64,000 nucleotides of DNA from JAMLIN01 sp041676645. Its GTDB lineage: Bacteria > Pseudomonadota > Gammaproteobacteria > Burkholderiales > Burkholderiaceae_E. A model generated the notes under the pieces. The model worked only from the letters and a program-made list of their open reading frames with translations, was not told the origin of the DNA and ran no database searches. Where the stretch lies: assembly GCA_041676645.1 (NCBI GenBank), contig JBAYRO010000004.1:30440-94439 (forward strand), read 5' to 3'. Made by a program: the position numbers and the translations under genes. Position 1 is the stretch's first letter. The number at the start of each line of letters is the position of its first letter. Below are positions 56,188 through 64,000 of this stretch, one piece after another.

Positions 56188-56811
56188 TCAGTCGATTGAC
56201 CGCATCGCACGCGCCAGTCCCGTGGCGCCACGGGCCTCCAGCTGGTCCGCGGCGCCCTGGCGATCGCGGGTCTCCTTGTTCTGGCTCAGCTTCGACTTGC
56301 CCACGAGCGAGGTGAGCACGACTTCGATTCCGACGATCTTCTGCAGCATCTCGTCGATGTACTCGGGCGTGGAATCGCCCATCTTCCAGGGCCGCGTCTC
56401 GTTCGCTTCGTGGCGGCGGGTCAGGCGGGCGACGATGCCGCGCACGAAGCGCTCGTCGTCGTGCACCACCAGCGTGCCGTGGGCATGGACCACCTCGTAG
56501 TTCCAGGTGGGCACCTGGCGATGCGCTTCATGCTTGCTCGGGTACCAGTTCGGCGAGATGTAGGCTTCGGCACCGCGGAACACCACCATCACCGGGGCGC
56601 CGCTCGGGCAGCGCTGCCAGAGATCGTTGGCCCGGGCGACATGGGCGAGCAGTGTCCCGTGCGGGCCCTTGCCGGAATCGAATTCGAAGGGGATGTGGTT
56701 GGCATCCAGGCCTTCGGGTCCGTGCGTGACCAGCATCCCCAGCGGGTGCTCGTGGATGATCCGGTGCAGGGCTTCCGGCCGAGTCTCGGCGAAGTGCGGT
56801 GGCAGGTACAT
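56188..56811 (-). CDS. PaiB-type FMN-binding split-barrel protein
   Basis: 207-aa protein of the PaiB family, described as a negative regulator of sporulation and protease genes in Bacillus and of unclear function in proteobacteria. MYLPPHFAE, THGPEGLDANHIPFEFD, GTLLAHVARAND, YISPNWYPSK and WNYEVVHAHG are the family marks. It is divergent from the zinc-ribbon membrane protein gene. A fragment of a second homolog lies 1.3 kb away at 58114-58167. Confidence 0.88.
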   Translation of the reverse strand: MYLPPHFAETRPEALHRIIHEHPLGMLVTHGPEGLDANHIPFEFDSGKGPHGTLLAHVARANDLWQRCPSGAPVMVVFRGAEAYISPNWYPSKHEAHRQVPTWNYEVVHAHGTLVVHDDERFVRGIVARLTRRHEANETRPWKMGDSTPEYIDEMLQKIVGIEVVLTSLVGKSKLSQNKETRDRQGAADQLEARGATGLARAMRSID

Positions 56812-57016
56812 GGGGCGATGATACGGAATCCTTGAAGGCCCACTGTCTTCCAGAACCGGCACAATGGGAAGTGCCGGTTCCGGCTGGGCATCCGGATGCG
56901 TCGCGAGGCACCGGCCGATCTCGTCGAGGATCCCCGCCGGGGATGAAGCGGTATAGTGCAGCCCGGATTCGCCTCAGTCCCCTGCCCGCCCCCTGCCCCG
57001 CCGAGCACGACACGCC

Positions 57017-58132
57017 ATGGCCGAAAAGAAGCGCATCTTCCGGGCAAGCCCCGCCGCCAGCAACAGGAACTCGCTCCAGAAGCTGCAGCGCACCCAGCGC
57101 TGGCTCAACCGCCTGATCAGCTTCCTGCTGTTCGCGAGCCTCGTCGCCCTGTCGAGCCTGGTGATGCGCGACCTCGAGCAGCTTTCGCCGCCTGTGCGCA
57201 TGCTCGACATGCTGCAGGTCGACGAAGCCGAGCATACGAGCCTGCGCCAGGACATCGAAGCCGTTCGCGAGCAACTGGCCACGATGAAAGACACCCTGTC
57301 GGCGTCGCGCCAGGTGCGCGATGCCGCGCAGTCCCGCGTGCGCCGTGCCGAGGCAGAGTACGTCGACTGGCTGGCGCTGCGTTCGAGCACGGAGGCGCAG
57401 GAAACCAACCCGGAAGTCCAGGCGCGGCTGGCCGAACTCGGCGGCCTGCGCTCGGCCGAGCGACAGGCCAATGAGGTCGTCCTGGCCCAGGAGGGCGAGC
57501 GAAGCGGGCTTCAGCGCCGCGAGGCCGCGCTCGCCAGGACGCTGGGCACGCTCGAGCGCCGGGCATCCGAAAGGGCCCGGGAGGAGAACCGGGCCCGCAG
57601 CCTGAAGGCCTTCGGCATCCGGCTGGCCGTGGTGCTGCCGATCCTGCTGGCGGGAATCTATCTCTTCGCCCGCCACCGCAATGCCCGCTACGGCGCGCTG
57701 GTCTGGGGCTTCTCCTGGTTCGCGCTCTACGTCTTCTTCTTCGGCCTCGTGCCCTACCTGCCCAGCTTCGGAGGCTACATCCGGTTCATCGGGGCGGTCG
57801 TGCTGGTCCTTGCCGGCGGTGTCTATTCCGTGCGCTGGTTCAATGCCTATCTCGCCAGGCGCCGCGAGGAACTGGCTCGCGATGCCCGGGAGCGCGCGCA
57901 GCACATCGACATGGACCAGGCGGTCGGCGCCTTCCGTTCGAAGACCTGCCCGTCCTGCGGACAGGATTTCTCGCTGAGCGGCCCGGCTCCCAATTTCTGT
58001 CTGGAATGCGGGCTGGAGCTGTTCTCGAAGTGCGACTGCGGTACGCTGAACTTCGCCTTCTTCCGGCACTGTTCGAACTGCAACCGACCCGTGGGCGGGA
58101 AAAGCGCCAATCCGAACTCGAACGGGATGTGA
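57017..58132 (+). CDS. Membrane protein with coiled coil and C-terminal zinc ribbons
   Basis: 371-aa protein I cannot assign to a named family. One helix near 32-52 (LISFLLFASLVALSSLV) is followed by a charged coiled coil at about 68-195, then three membrane segments at 198-275, and two cysteine clusters of zinc-ribbon type: CPSCG (about 314) with CLECG, and CDCG with CSNCN. An envelope scaffold or sensor role is only a guess. The last ten codons lie opposite a paiB-like fragment, so the natural C terminus may have been replaced. Confidence 0.75.
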   Translation: MAEKKRIFRASPAASNRNSLQKLQRTQRWLNRLISFLLFASLVALSSLVMRDLEQLSPPVRMLDMLQVDEAEHTSLRQDIEAVREQLATMKDTLSASRQVRDAAQSRVRRAEAEYVDWLALRSSTEAQETNPEVQARLAELGGLRSAERQANEVVLAQEGERSGLQRREAALARTLGTLERRASERAREENRARSLKAFGIRLAVVLPILLAGIYLFARHRNARYGALVWGFSWFALYVFFFGLVPYLPSFGGYIRFIGAVVLVLAGGVYSVRWFNAYLARRREELARDARERAQHIDMDQAVGAFRSKTCPSCGQDFSLSGPAPNFCLECGLELFSKCDCGTLNFAFFRHCSNCNRPVGGKSANPNSNGM

Positions 58133-58167
58133 TTGGCGTCCCGCCCCTCGGGCCCTTGCGTGGTCAC
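58114..58167 (-). pseudogene. Fragment of a second paiB-like gene
   Basis: Eighteen codons on the minus strand read VTTQGPEGRDANHIPFEF, matching 14 of 16 residues of the intact PaiB protein at 56188 (THGPEGLDANHIPFEF). Upstream it runs straight into the end of the OPT transporter gene, and downstream the match is lost. The DNA differs at many third positions, so it is a separate homolog and not a fresh copy. Confidence 0.7.
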
Positions 58168-59921
58168 TGCCGCAGCAAGGCCACCAGCGACGCTCCGACG
58201 CCGGTGATGCTCTCGCCGGCCACCAGTCCCGCCGCCACGACGATCGCGAAGCGGTCGGCGTAGTCGCGCGAGCACCGCCCCAGCAGCCAGACGAGGATCG
58301 CGCCGGCGCCCATGACGAACGATATCGACGCCGGAACGATGAACGCGAGCCCGAGCGCTGCGGAGCTCGGCCACCACCTCAGTCGCTGCACGGGCAGCAG
58401 CGCCTCGAACGTACCGAGCGCGACGCCGGCGACCGCGCCCAGGAGCATGGCCCAGCGGCTGTCGACTGGGATCGTGCCGATTCCGCCGGTCAGCGCCTCG
58501 GCGACCGCTTTCCAGGTCGCGACGGCTGGCGCAGGCCATTGCGCGGTGATCAGCATCGCCTGCGGATCCGGGATCAGCAGCTGGTAGGCGAGCACGCCGA
58601 CCAGGCTTCCCAGCAGGATCCCGAGGCATTGCCCGATCGCCTGGCGCGACGGCGATGCGCCGATTGCGTTACCGACCTTGAGATCGTTGAGCAGGTCGGT
58701 GCACTGGCCGGCGGCGCCGCCCGCGGTATTGGCGCTCATCAGGTTGATTGCGACCTGCCCCGGGGCCAGCGCGCCGTACGTGAGCTGCGACAGCTTGCCG
58801 ATCGCGCCGATCGGTGGAATGCCGGTCGTGCCGACGACGCGTGCCGCGACGATCGCGAGCAGCACGGCCAGCGGCACGGACGACGCGGCGAGCAACGGGT
58901 CGATGCCGAACAGCGTCACCTGCAGGGCGATCACCAGCGTCGCTGCCAGCAGCAGTGCGAACGCCGGCAATCCCGGCCGCCGCCGCAGCCCGACATGCGG
59001 CAAGTCGGTTTTCGGCGGTTCGCCTTCCGGCGACCCGGCACGCGTCGGCCGGGGCGGTCGACGGGTGGCCGTCCGCCGTTCCCGCACAGCCCGCAGTCCG
59101 AGAGAACTGAGCGTCGCGCAGACCATCAGGCCGACGCCCGGCCACAGCAGCCATTCGACCAGCGTGGCGAACTGCGGTCCGGTGGCGCCGGCCGGTACAT
59201 CGACCCAGCCTGCGTGCAGCAACCACGGCGCGATCGCGCCCCAGGCGAGCAGCGCGCCGGCCACCAGCGACAGCCCGACACGCAGCCCGACGATACCGCC
59301 GAAGCCGAGCAGCAGCAGGGACGGTTCGGCGGTGAACGTCAGTCGTTCGAGCATCGGCGACGGCGCCCATCGCGGCAGGGTCCAGGCGAGATCGGCGAGC
59401 TTCACCAGCGATGACAGCGTGGCCGCGGTGCCGAGTGCCGCAACTCGTTTGCCCGCTTCCGCGCCCTGCCCGTAGATCTCCTGCAATGTCGCCAGCGTGG
59501 CCATGCCTTCCGGAAATCGAAGCTCGGTACCGACGACGAACGACGGCCGCAAGTACCAGGCGACCCAGACCCCGAGAAAGCTCACCGAGAACACCCATGC
59601 GACCAGCGCCAGGGTGTCGGGCGCGTGTCCGGTGAGCATGGTGTAGGCCGGGATCGGCGCAACCAGTCCGCCGGAGATGATCGATGCCGCCGCCGATGCC
59701 GTCGTCTGGTTGATATTGCTTTCGTGCATCGACCAGGCCGGTTGGCCGCGCCGTCGCCCCGGACCGTTCCAGAACGCGAATCCGAGCAGCAGCGCGATGA
59801 TCGACATGTTGAACGACCAGCCGATCTTCAGCCCCGAATAGACGTTCGACGGCGTCAGGAGCGCGCCAAGCACCAGCCCGGTCAGCAGTGCCCGGAGGGT
59901 CAGCTCGCGATGGCGGTTCAT
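58164..59921 (-). CDS. OPT-family oligopeptide/metal-chelate transporter
   Basis: Inner-membrane importer, 585 aa with about 14 to 16 helices. ALLTPSNVYSGLKIGWSFNMSI near residue 20, ESNINQTTASAAASIISGG near 68 and FPEGMATLATLQEIYG near 137 are typical. Proton-coupled uptake of peptides or siderophore-like chelates is known in the family. A hydrophilic linker (RERRTATRRPPRPTRAGSPEGE) splits the two halves. It overlaps the paiB fragment at its 3' end, suggesting it was inserted into an older paiB gene. Confidence 0.9.
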   Translation of the reverse strand: MNRHRELTLRALLTGLVLGALLTPSNVYSGLKIGWSFNMSIIALLLGFAFWNGPGRRRGQPAWSMHESNINQTTASAAASIISGGLVAPIPAYTMLTGHAPDTLALVAWVFSVSFLGVWVAWYLRPSFVVGTELRFPEGMATLATLQEIYGQGAEAGKRVAALGTAATLSSLVKLADLAWTLPRWAPSPMLERLTFTAEPSLLLLGFGGIVGLRVGLSLVAGALLAWGAIAPWLLHAGWVDVPAGATGPQFATLVEWLLWPGVGLMVCATLSSLGLRAVRERRTATRRPPRPTRAGSPEGEPPKTDLPHVGLRRRPGLPAFALLLAATLVIALQVTLFGIDPLLAASSVPLAVLLAIVAARVVGTTGIPPIGAIGKLSQLTYGALAPGQVAINLMSANTAGGAAGQCTDLLNDLKVGNAIGASPSRQAIGQCLGILLGSLVGVLAYQLLIPDPQAMLITAQWPAPAVATWKAVAEALTGGIGTIPVDSRWAMLLGAVAGVALGTFEALLPVQRLRWWPSSAALGLAFIVPASISFVMGAGAILVWLLGRCSRDYADRFAIVVAAGLVAGESITGVGASLVALLRQ

Positions 59922-60032
59922 CGATGCCCCGGTAACGGAAAGGCGTCACCTTAACCCGGCGCGGGGTGCCTGCTGCCGTGCTGACGGTATATTGCAGCCT
60001 CGGGCTTCCGTTTCAACTCACGCCTTCGAATC

Positions 60033-61391
60033 ATGAATCTCCACAGCAAGCTGCTGCAGCGCGCCGCCGAAGGCCGTCCGATCCGCATCGCCCTGATCGG
60101 CGCGGGCAAGTTCGGTTCCATGTACCTTGCCCAGGTGCCACGGATGCCCGGTGTGCATCTGGTGGGCATCGCCGATCTCCTGCCCGATCGGGCCATGGCC
60201 AGCCTCGAGCGTGTCGGCTGGAAGCCCGGCCAGGCCGGGGCCGCTTCGATCGACGAGGCCCTGCGCGACGGCACCACCTGGCTGACCGACGACTGGCAGG
60301 CCCTGGCCGGCGATCCGCGCATCGATCTCCTGGTGGAGTGCACCGGCAATCCGATCGCGGCGGTCGACCACATCCTCGCTGCCTTCGCGGCGGGCAAGCA
60401 TGTCGTCAACGTCACCGTCGAAGCCGATGCCCTTTGCGGGCCGATTCTCGCGAGGAAGGCCGCCGAGGCGGGCGTCGTCTACTCGCTCGCCTACGGCGAC
60501 CAGCCGGCCATGATCTGCGAGCTGGTCGACTGGGCCCGCACCTGCGGCTTCCCGGTGGTGGCCGCAGGTCGCGGCCACAAGTGGCTGCCGCATTTCTCGC
60601 AGTCCACGCCGGAGACGGTCTGGGGCTACTACGGCCTGACGCCGGAACAGGCCGAGCGCGGCGGCCTGAATCCCAAGATGTTCAACAGTTTCCTCGATGG
60701 ATCGAAACCATCCATCGAATCTACCGCCGTATCGAACGCCACCGGCCTTGCGGTGCCCAGCGACGGCCTGCTCTACCCGCCCGCCAGCATCGAGGACATC
60801 CCCTTCGTGACGCGCCCGCGCAGCGAGGGCGGCGTGCTCGAGAAGAAGGGCATGATCGAGGTGATCTCCTGCCTGGAGCCCGATGGCCGCGCGATTCCCT
60901 ACGACATCCGCATGGGCGTCTGGGTGACGGTGGAAGGCGATACCGAGTACATCCGCAACTGCTTCGAGGAATACAACGCCCATACCGATCCCAGCGGCCG
61001 CTATTTCACGCTCTACAAGCGCTGGCACCTGATCGGGCTGGAGGTCGGGATGTCGGTGGCCAGCGTGGCGCTACGCGGCGAGCCCACCGGCGTGGCCAGC
61101 GGCTGGAATGCGGACGTGGTGGCCACCGCCAAGCGCGACCTGCGCCCCGGCGAGCTGCTCGATGGCGAAGGCGGCTACACGGTCTGGGGCAAGCTGCTGC
61201 CCGCCGCGACCTCGCGGCGGATCCAGGGCCTGCCCCTGGGGATGGCCCATGACATCAAGCTGGTGCGTCCGGTGGCGAAGGGCCAGCCGCTGTCCTGGGA
61301 CGATGTCGCGGTCGACAGCGGCTCGCAGGCCTGGCGGCTGCGCCGGGAGATGGAGTCGGGCTTCGGCCCGACCGCGGTCACCGACCCTTGA
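60033..61391 (+). CDS. NAD(P)-dependent oxidoreductase with C-terminal SAF domain
   Basis: 452 aa. A Rossmann domain begins with IALIGAGKFGSMYLAQ (about residue 19) and resembles homoserine dehydrogenase or Gfo/Idh enzymes (DLLVECTGNPIAAVDHIL, HVVNVTVEADALCGP). From about 350 an SAF domain follows (TAKRDLRPGELLDGEGGYTVWGKLLP). Such proteins occur in sugar-acid and polyol catabolic clusters, but I cannot name a reaction. A -10-like TATATT lies near 59988. It overlaps the enoyl-CoA hydratase gene by 14 bases at the 3' ends. Confidence 0.82.
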   Translation: MNLHSKLLQRAAEGRPIRIALIGAGKFGSMYLAQVPRMPGVHLVGIADLLPDRAMASLERVGWKPGQAGAASIDEALRDGTTWLTDDWQALAGDPRIDLLVECTGNPIAAVDHILAAFAAGKHVVNVTVEADALCGPILARKAAEAGVVYSLAYGDQPAMICELVDWARTCGFPVVAAGRGHKWLPHFSQSTPETVWGYYGLTPEQAERGGLNPKMFNSFLDGSKPSIESTAVSNATGLAVPSDGLLYPPASIEDIPFVTRPRSEGGVLEKKGMIEVISCLEPDGRAIPYDIRMGVWVTVEGDTEYIRNCFEEYNAHTDPSGRYFTLYKRWHLIGLEVGMSVASVALRGEPTGVASGWNADVVATAKRDLRPGELLDGEGGYTVWGKLLPAATSRRIQGLPLGMAHDIKLVRPVAKGQPLSWDDVAVDSGSQAWRLRREMESGFGPTAVTDP

Positions 61392-62181
61392 AGACCGGCG
61401 CGCGCTTCTCGAAGAATGCCGCCATGGCCTCCTGGTGATCCTCGGTCATCGACGTGAGGATGTACTGGTCGTTGTCCATGTGACAGGTCAGGCGGTTCAG
61501 GGCCGTTGCCTGCTCGGTGATGGTGCGCTTGGACATCCGGACTCCGAGCGGCGGCAGCGCCGCCGCCTTGCGGGCCCATTTCATGGCGCACGCGAGGGCT
61601 TCGCCATCGTCGACGACCTCGTCGACCAGGCCCCAGCGGCAGGCCTCTTCGGCGTACACGCGCTCGCCGAAGATGATCAGCTGCTTGGCGCGCGACGGCC
61701 CCACCAGGTTGAGGATCCTCGGCTGGGCGTTCCAGTTCAGGTTCCATCCCAGGGGAATTTCCGGAAGGCGGACATGCGCGCCCCGACCCGCGATGCGGAA
61801 GTCGCAGGATACCGCCAGCGCCAGCGCACCGCCGATGCAGAAGCCTTCGATCGCCACGATGGTGAGCTGGTCCAGGGCCTCCCAGGCGGCGCAGGTCGTC
61901 GGCGCCAGGCGCAGCAGCTCGCGCTTTTGCAGCAGTGGCGCGGTGCGCCGGGCCTTGTGACCCGGATCGTTCAGGTCGGCGCCCGACGAGAACACCGGGT
62001 CGCCGGTCAGGACGACCGCGCTGGTCGTGAAATCCTCGCGCAGGCGGTAGGCAACCTCGCGCAAGGACTCGATCGCCTCCACCGACAGCGCATTGAAACG
62101 ATCGCCACGCCGTAGTGTCGCGACGGCGATGTGGTCCTCGATGACGACGCTTACCGGTCCGATTTCAAACGATTCCGACAT
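61378..62181 (-). CDS. Enoyl-CoA hydratase/isomerase-family protein
   Basis: Crotonase-fold enzyme of 267 aa. The oxyanion-hole regions are VFSSGADLND and IEGFCIGGALALAVSCDFRI; the position of the first catalytic glutamate is hard to place, while RLPEIPLGWNLNWN holds the second. It may act on one specific CoA ester rather than in general beta-oxidation. Alone on its strand. Confidence 0.87.
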   Translation of the reverse strand: MSESFEIGPVSVVIEDHIAVATLRRGDRFNALSVEAIESLREVAYRLREDFTTSAVVLTGDPVFSSGADLNDPGHKARRTAPLLQKRELLRLAPTTCAAWEALDQLTIVAIEGFCIGGALALAVSCDFRIAGRGAHVRLPEIPLGWNLNWNAQPRILNLVGPSRAKQLIIFGERVYAEEACRWGLVDEVVDDGEALACAMKWARKAAALPPLGVRMSKRTITEQATALNRLTCHMDNDQYILTSMTEDHQEAMAAFFEKRAPVFKGR

Positions 62182-62225
62182 CAGTGGTCCTGCCTCCTGC
62201 GGATGTGATGACTCGGGCGCACATG

Positions 62226-62855
62226 CTACATGCGTCCGCTGCCTGCCCCCAGGGCATGCAGTGCGATGCAGCCCTTCAGCCGGTGGCGGGGCACCGTCTG
62301 GATCTCGCGCAGGAGTTCGTGCGTGACCCTGCCGAGTCCGAAGCGCTGCCGGAGCGTTTCCTGCATGTGCAGCAGCAAGCTGGTCGCCATCTCGGCATCG
62401 GCCAGCGCCCGGTGGTGGCGGCCCGCCACCGGCAGGCCATGGAACTCGATCAGCTTGCCGAGCTTGTGGCTGGGGGCTTCGGGATGGATGCGACGCGACA
62501 GCAGCAGCGTGCAGGCGAACTCCTGCCGCCGCGATGTGCCCAGGCGGGCGAGCTCGGCGTCCCAGAAGCGGCGATCGAAGGAGGCGTTATGGGCGACCAG
62601 GGGATGCGTGCCGACGAAATCGGCGACCTCCCCCATCACCCGCGCCGCCGGTGGCGCGGCGCGCACCATCTCGTTGCTGATGCCGGTCAGCTCCTCGATG
62701 AAGGGCGGCACCCGGACGCCGGCGTTCATCAGGCTCTGGTAGCGGTCGACCACCCGCCCTTCGCGCACCAGGACCGCCGCGATCTCGGTGGCGCGGCCGC
62801 CGGTGTCGGGCGACATGCCCGTGGTTTCGAAGTCGATGACGGCGACGATATCCAT
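62226..62855 (-). CDS. DnaQ-like 3'-5' exonuclease
   Basis: 209-aa DEDDh-type exonuclease. ExoI is VIDFETTGMSPDTGG, ExoII is LVAHNASFDRRFW and ExoIII is HHRALADAEMAT with the histidine. It lacks PolC-type extensions and so is a stand-alone nuclease or a proofreading-like factor. The ATG at 62855 was chosen because the preceding sequence is not family-like. It lies 34 bases downstream of the interrupted DUF4382 gene. Confidence 0.88.
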   Translation of the reverse strand: MDIVAVIDFETTGMSPDTGGRATEIAAVLVREGRVVDRYQSLMNAGVRVPPFIEELTGISNEMVRAAPPAARVMGEVADFVGTHPLVAHNASFDRRFWDAELARLGTSRRQEFACTLLLSRRIHPEAPSHKLGKLIEFHGLPVAGRHHRALADAEMATSLLLHMQETLRQRFGLGRVTHELLREIQTVPRHRLKGCIALHALGAGSGRM

Positions 62856-62889
62856 TGCGGGGACCGATGTGGAAAGGGGCTCGCCCCGG

Positions 62890-63897
62890 CTATGGCGCGA
62901 AATCGAAGTTCGCCACCGCGTCGCCCATGCGGATCTCGACGGCACGGGTCTGGACCGGGCGACCGGGCAGCGCCGCCTCGATCGTGTATCGACCGGCCTG
63001 GCCGATGTCGGGCGAGAAATCGTGGTCGTCGGCCTGCGCGTCGTAGTTCGCCAGCATCGGCGCCTGGACCGGCAGGCGCAGGCTGAATCCGCCGTCGGCA
63101 GCATCGACCGGTCGCGAGCCGGCCTCGATGACATGGGTGCCGACGCCCTGCAGGGCGCTTGCCTGCGCCGCGGGGATCGCGAGGCCGCCGAGCAGCCCGA
63201 TCCGGCCCGATACGCTGCGCATGCCGCTTGTCACCAGGGTGATCGGCTGTTCCTGGGCGACGACCGTCGTCCGGCTGGCGCTGCGCACCGGCACGCCGGC
63301 GAGCAGCATGTTGGTCCGTCCCTCGGCCCGGATCACCAGGTCGTGGGTTCCGCTGGGCGCCGGCGAGAGCAGGAAACGGCCCGTGGCATCGGTCGTGGTG
63401 GTGCGCAGTACATGACCGGCCTGCTGCAGGCTCACGACCGCACCGTCGGCCGGCAGGTTCCCGAGTCGGCCGAGCACCGAGGACCCCTCCCCTTCGGGCC
63501 ATGGCAGGAGACGCAGGGTCGGCTCGAGCAGGTAGTTGCCACCGCCCGCGTCCGGGACCACCGAGCGGCAGGCATCGAAGTCGAGCACGAGGTCGAGTCC
63601 TTCGTCGGCATCGAGGTCGCGATCGATGCGCACCAGCAGACCGGATTGTCGTGCGGGCGGCATGGCGAGGGGAAGCTCGCCCTCCCCCGGTTTCGTGACG
63701 GAATTCAGCAAGGGCCGGGTTGCCGTGTTGGGCGCGAGCACGAGGCGCAGCTGCTGGTAGCGGCCGACCGGAATACGGGTGGCCCCGAGATCCTCGAGCA
63801 CGCCGTTGTCCATCGCCATCAGGTCGATCCGGCGCGTCGCGTCGAGTTTCAGCGTCCGCCAGCCCAGCGCGTCCTCGCCGGCGATCGGCGACTGGTG
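62890..63897 (-). pseudogene. DUF4382 protein gene, 5' end cut by a Tn3-family transposon
   Basis: The frame runs from the transposon boundary at 63897 (HQSPIAGEDALGWRTLKL) through RRIDLMAMDNG, GRYQQLRLVL and a carboxypeptidase-regulatory-like domain (TTTTDATGRFLLSPAPSGTHDLVI). DUF4382 normally begins about 40 to 60 residues earlier with a lipoprotein signal and a KVRVHQS-like stretch; here the match begins exactly at HQS next to the terminal repeat. The rest should lie beyond the element. An internal ATG at 63819 could give a 309-residue fragment without a signal. Confidence 0.78.
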
Positions 63898-63935
63898 GGG
63901 GTCGTTTGCGGGAGGGGGCGGAATCCTACGCTAAG
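63898..63935. mobile_element. Terminal inverted repeat of a Tn3-family transposon (tnpA end)
   Basis: Exactly 38 bases, starting GGGGTCGTTT and ending ACGCTAAG, the length and both ends expected for Tn3/Tn21-type repeats. The last codons of the transposase run into it on the minus strand, as in Tn3 elements. The five bases outside (TGGTG, 63893-63897) would be one copy of the target duplication. The rest of the transposon lies beyond the right edge. Confidence 0.82.
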
Positions 63936-64000
63936 GCTTTGGCCAGCGATATTCTCCGGTGAGATTGATGTGTTCCCATCCGAGCGGCGAAACATGGGCC
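63931..64000 (-). CDS. tnpA: Tn3-family transposase TnpA (C-terminal end only)
   Basis: Only the last 22 codons are in the window: AHVSPLGWEHINLTGEYRW followed by PKP and a TAG at 63931-63933. SPLGWEHINLTG is a common ending of Tn3-family DDE transposases. The stop lies within the 38-base terminal repeat, which ties the gene to the transposon end. Confidence 0.7.
   Translation of the reverse strand, partial: AHVSPLGWEHINLTGEYRWPKP

Overview
The window is GC-rich (by eye about two-thirds G+C), densely coding chromosomal DNA. Gene content and order point to a betaproteobacterium, probably of the Burkholderiales. The signs are yciB-bolA-parvulin, ygfZ-mltG-tmk-holB-pilZ-tatD-ankyrin, a fused PhaAB-type Mrp antiporter, DUF4936, DUF2325 and LivHMGF-type transporters placed beside acyl-CoA genes. 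I saw no rRNA, tRNA or CRISPR array.

Layout from left to right. 1-7 kb: a minus-strand branched-chain-type ABC transporter (substrate-binding protein, LivH, LivM, partial LivG), divergent from an amidase and a two-subunit ThDP-dependent 2-oxoacid decarboxylase. 7-7.7 kb: two decayed genes, a DUF2325 frame with an in-frame amber codon and the tail of a P-type ATPase. 7.7-15.7 kb: a seven-domain Mrp/Pha Na+(K+)/H+ antiporter operon, with fumC and tadA in the same run. A 26-bp-arm palindrome closes this block against the parvulin-bolA-yciB genes. 18-33.4 kb: a catabolic cluster (acyl-CoA ligase, a second ABC transporter with LivHMGF, FadB-like protein, thiolase, thioesterase, reductase, aldolase-family protein, hydrolases) that looks built to import a carboxylate and degrade it by beta-oxidation. 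33.4-41.6 kb: housekeeping genes (NRDE, DUF4936, ygfZ, mltG, tmk, holB, pilZ, tatD, ankyrin, MATE). 41.7-44.6 kb: acyl-CoA dehydrogenase, an Fe-S assembly-type protein and a membrane protein.

44.5-50.9 kb is a compact regulated system. A methylisocitrate-lyase-like enzyme and a complete NMT1/TauA-type ABC transporter lie in one minus-strand operon. A PrpR-type sigma-54 activator is transcribed divergently, and a near-consensus -24/-12 promoter and a possible enhancer inverted repeat lie between them.

53.6-54.6 kb is the most striking spot. A dif-like XerCD site (53691-53718) lies just after a truncated LysR gene and before a ParDE toxin-antitoxin pair. KOPS-like octamers (GGGNAGGG) point mostly toward it from both sides, so this may be the chromosome-dimer resolution site near the replication terminus, or an element integrated there.

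54.6-64 kb: HU, a nitronate monooxygenase-like enzyme, a PaiB-type protein, a coiled-coil/zinc-ribbon membrane protein, an OPT transporter with a fragment of a second paiB at its 3' end, an SAF-domain oxidoreductase, an enoyl-CoA hydratase and a DnaQ-like exonuclease. At the right edge a Tn3-family transposon end (38-bp terminal repeat plus the end of tnpA) cuts a DUF4382 gene.
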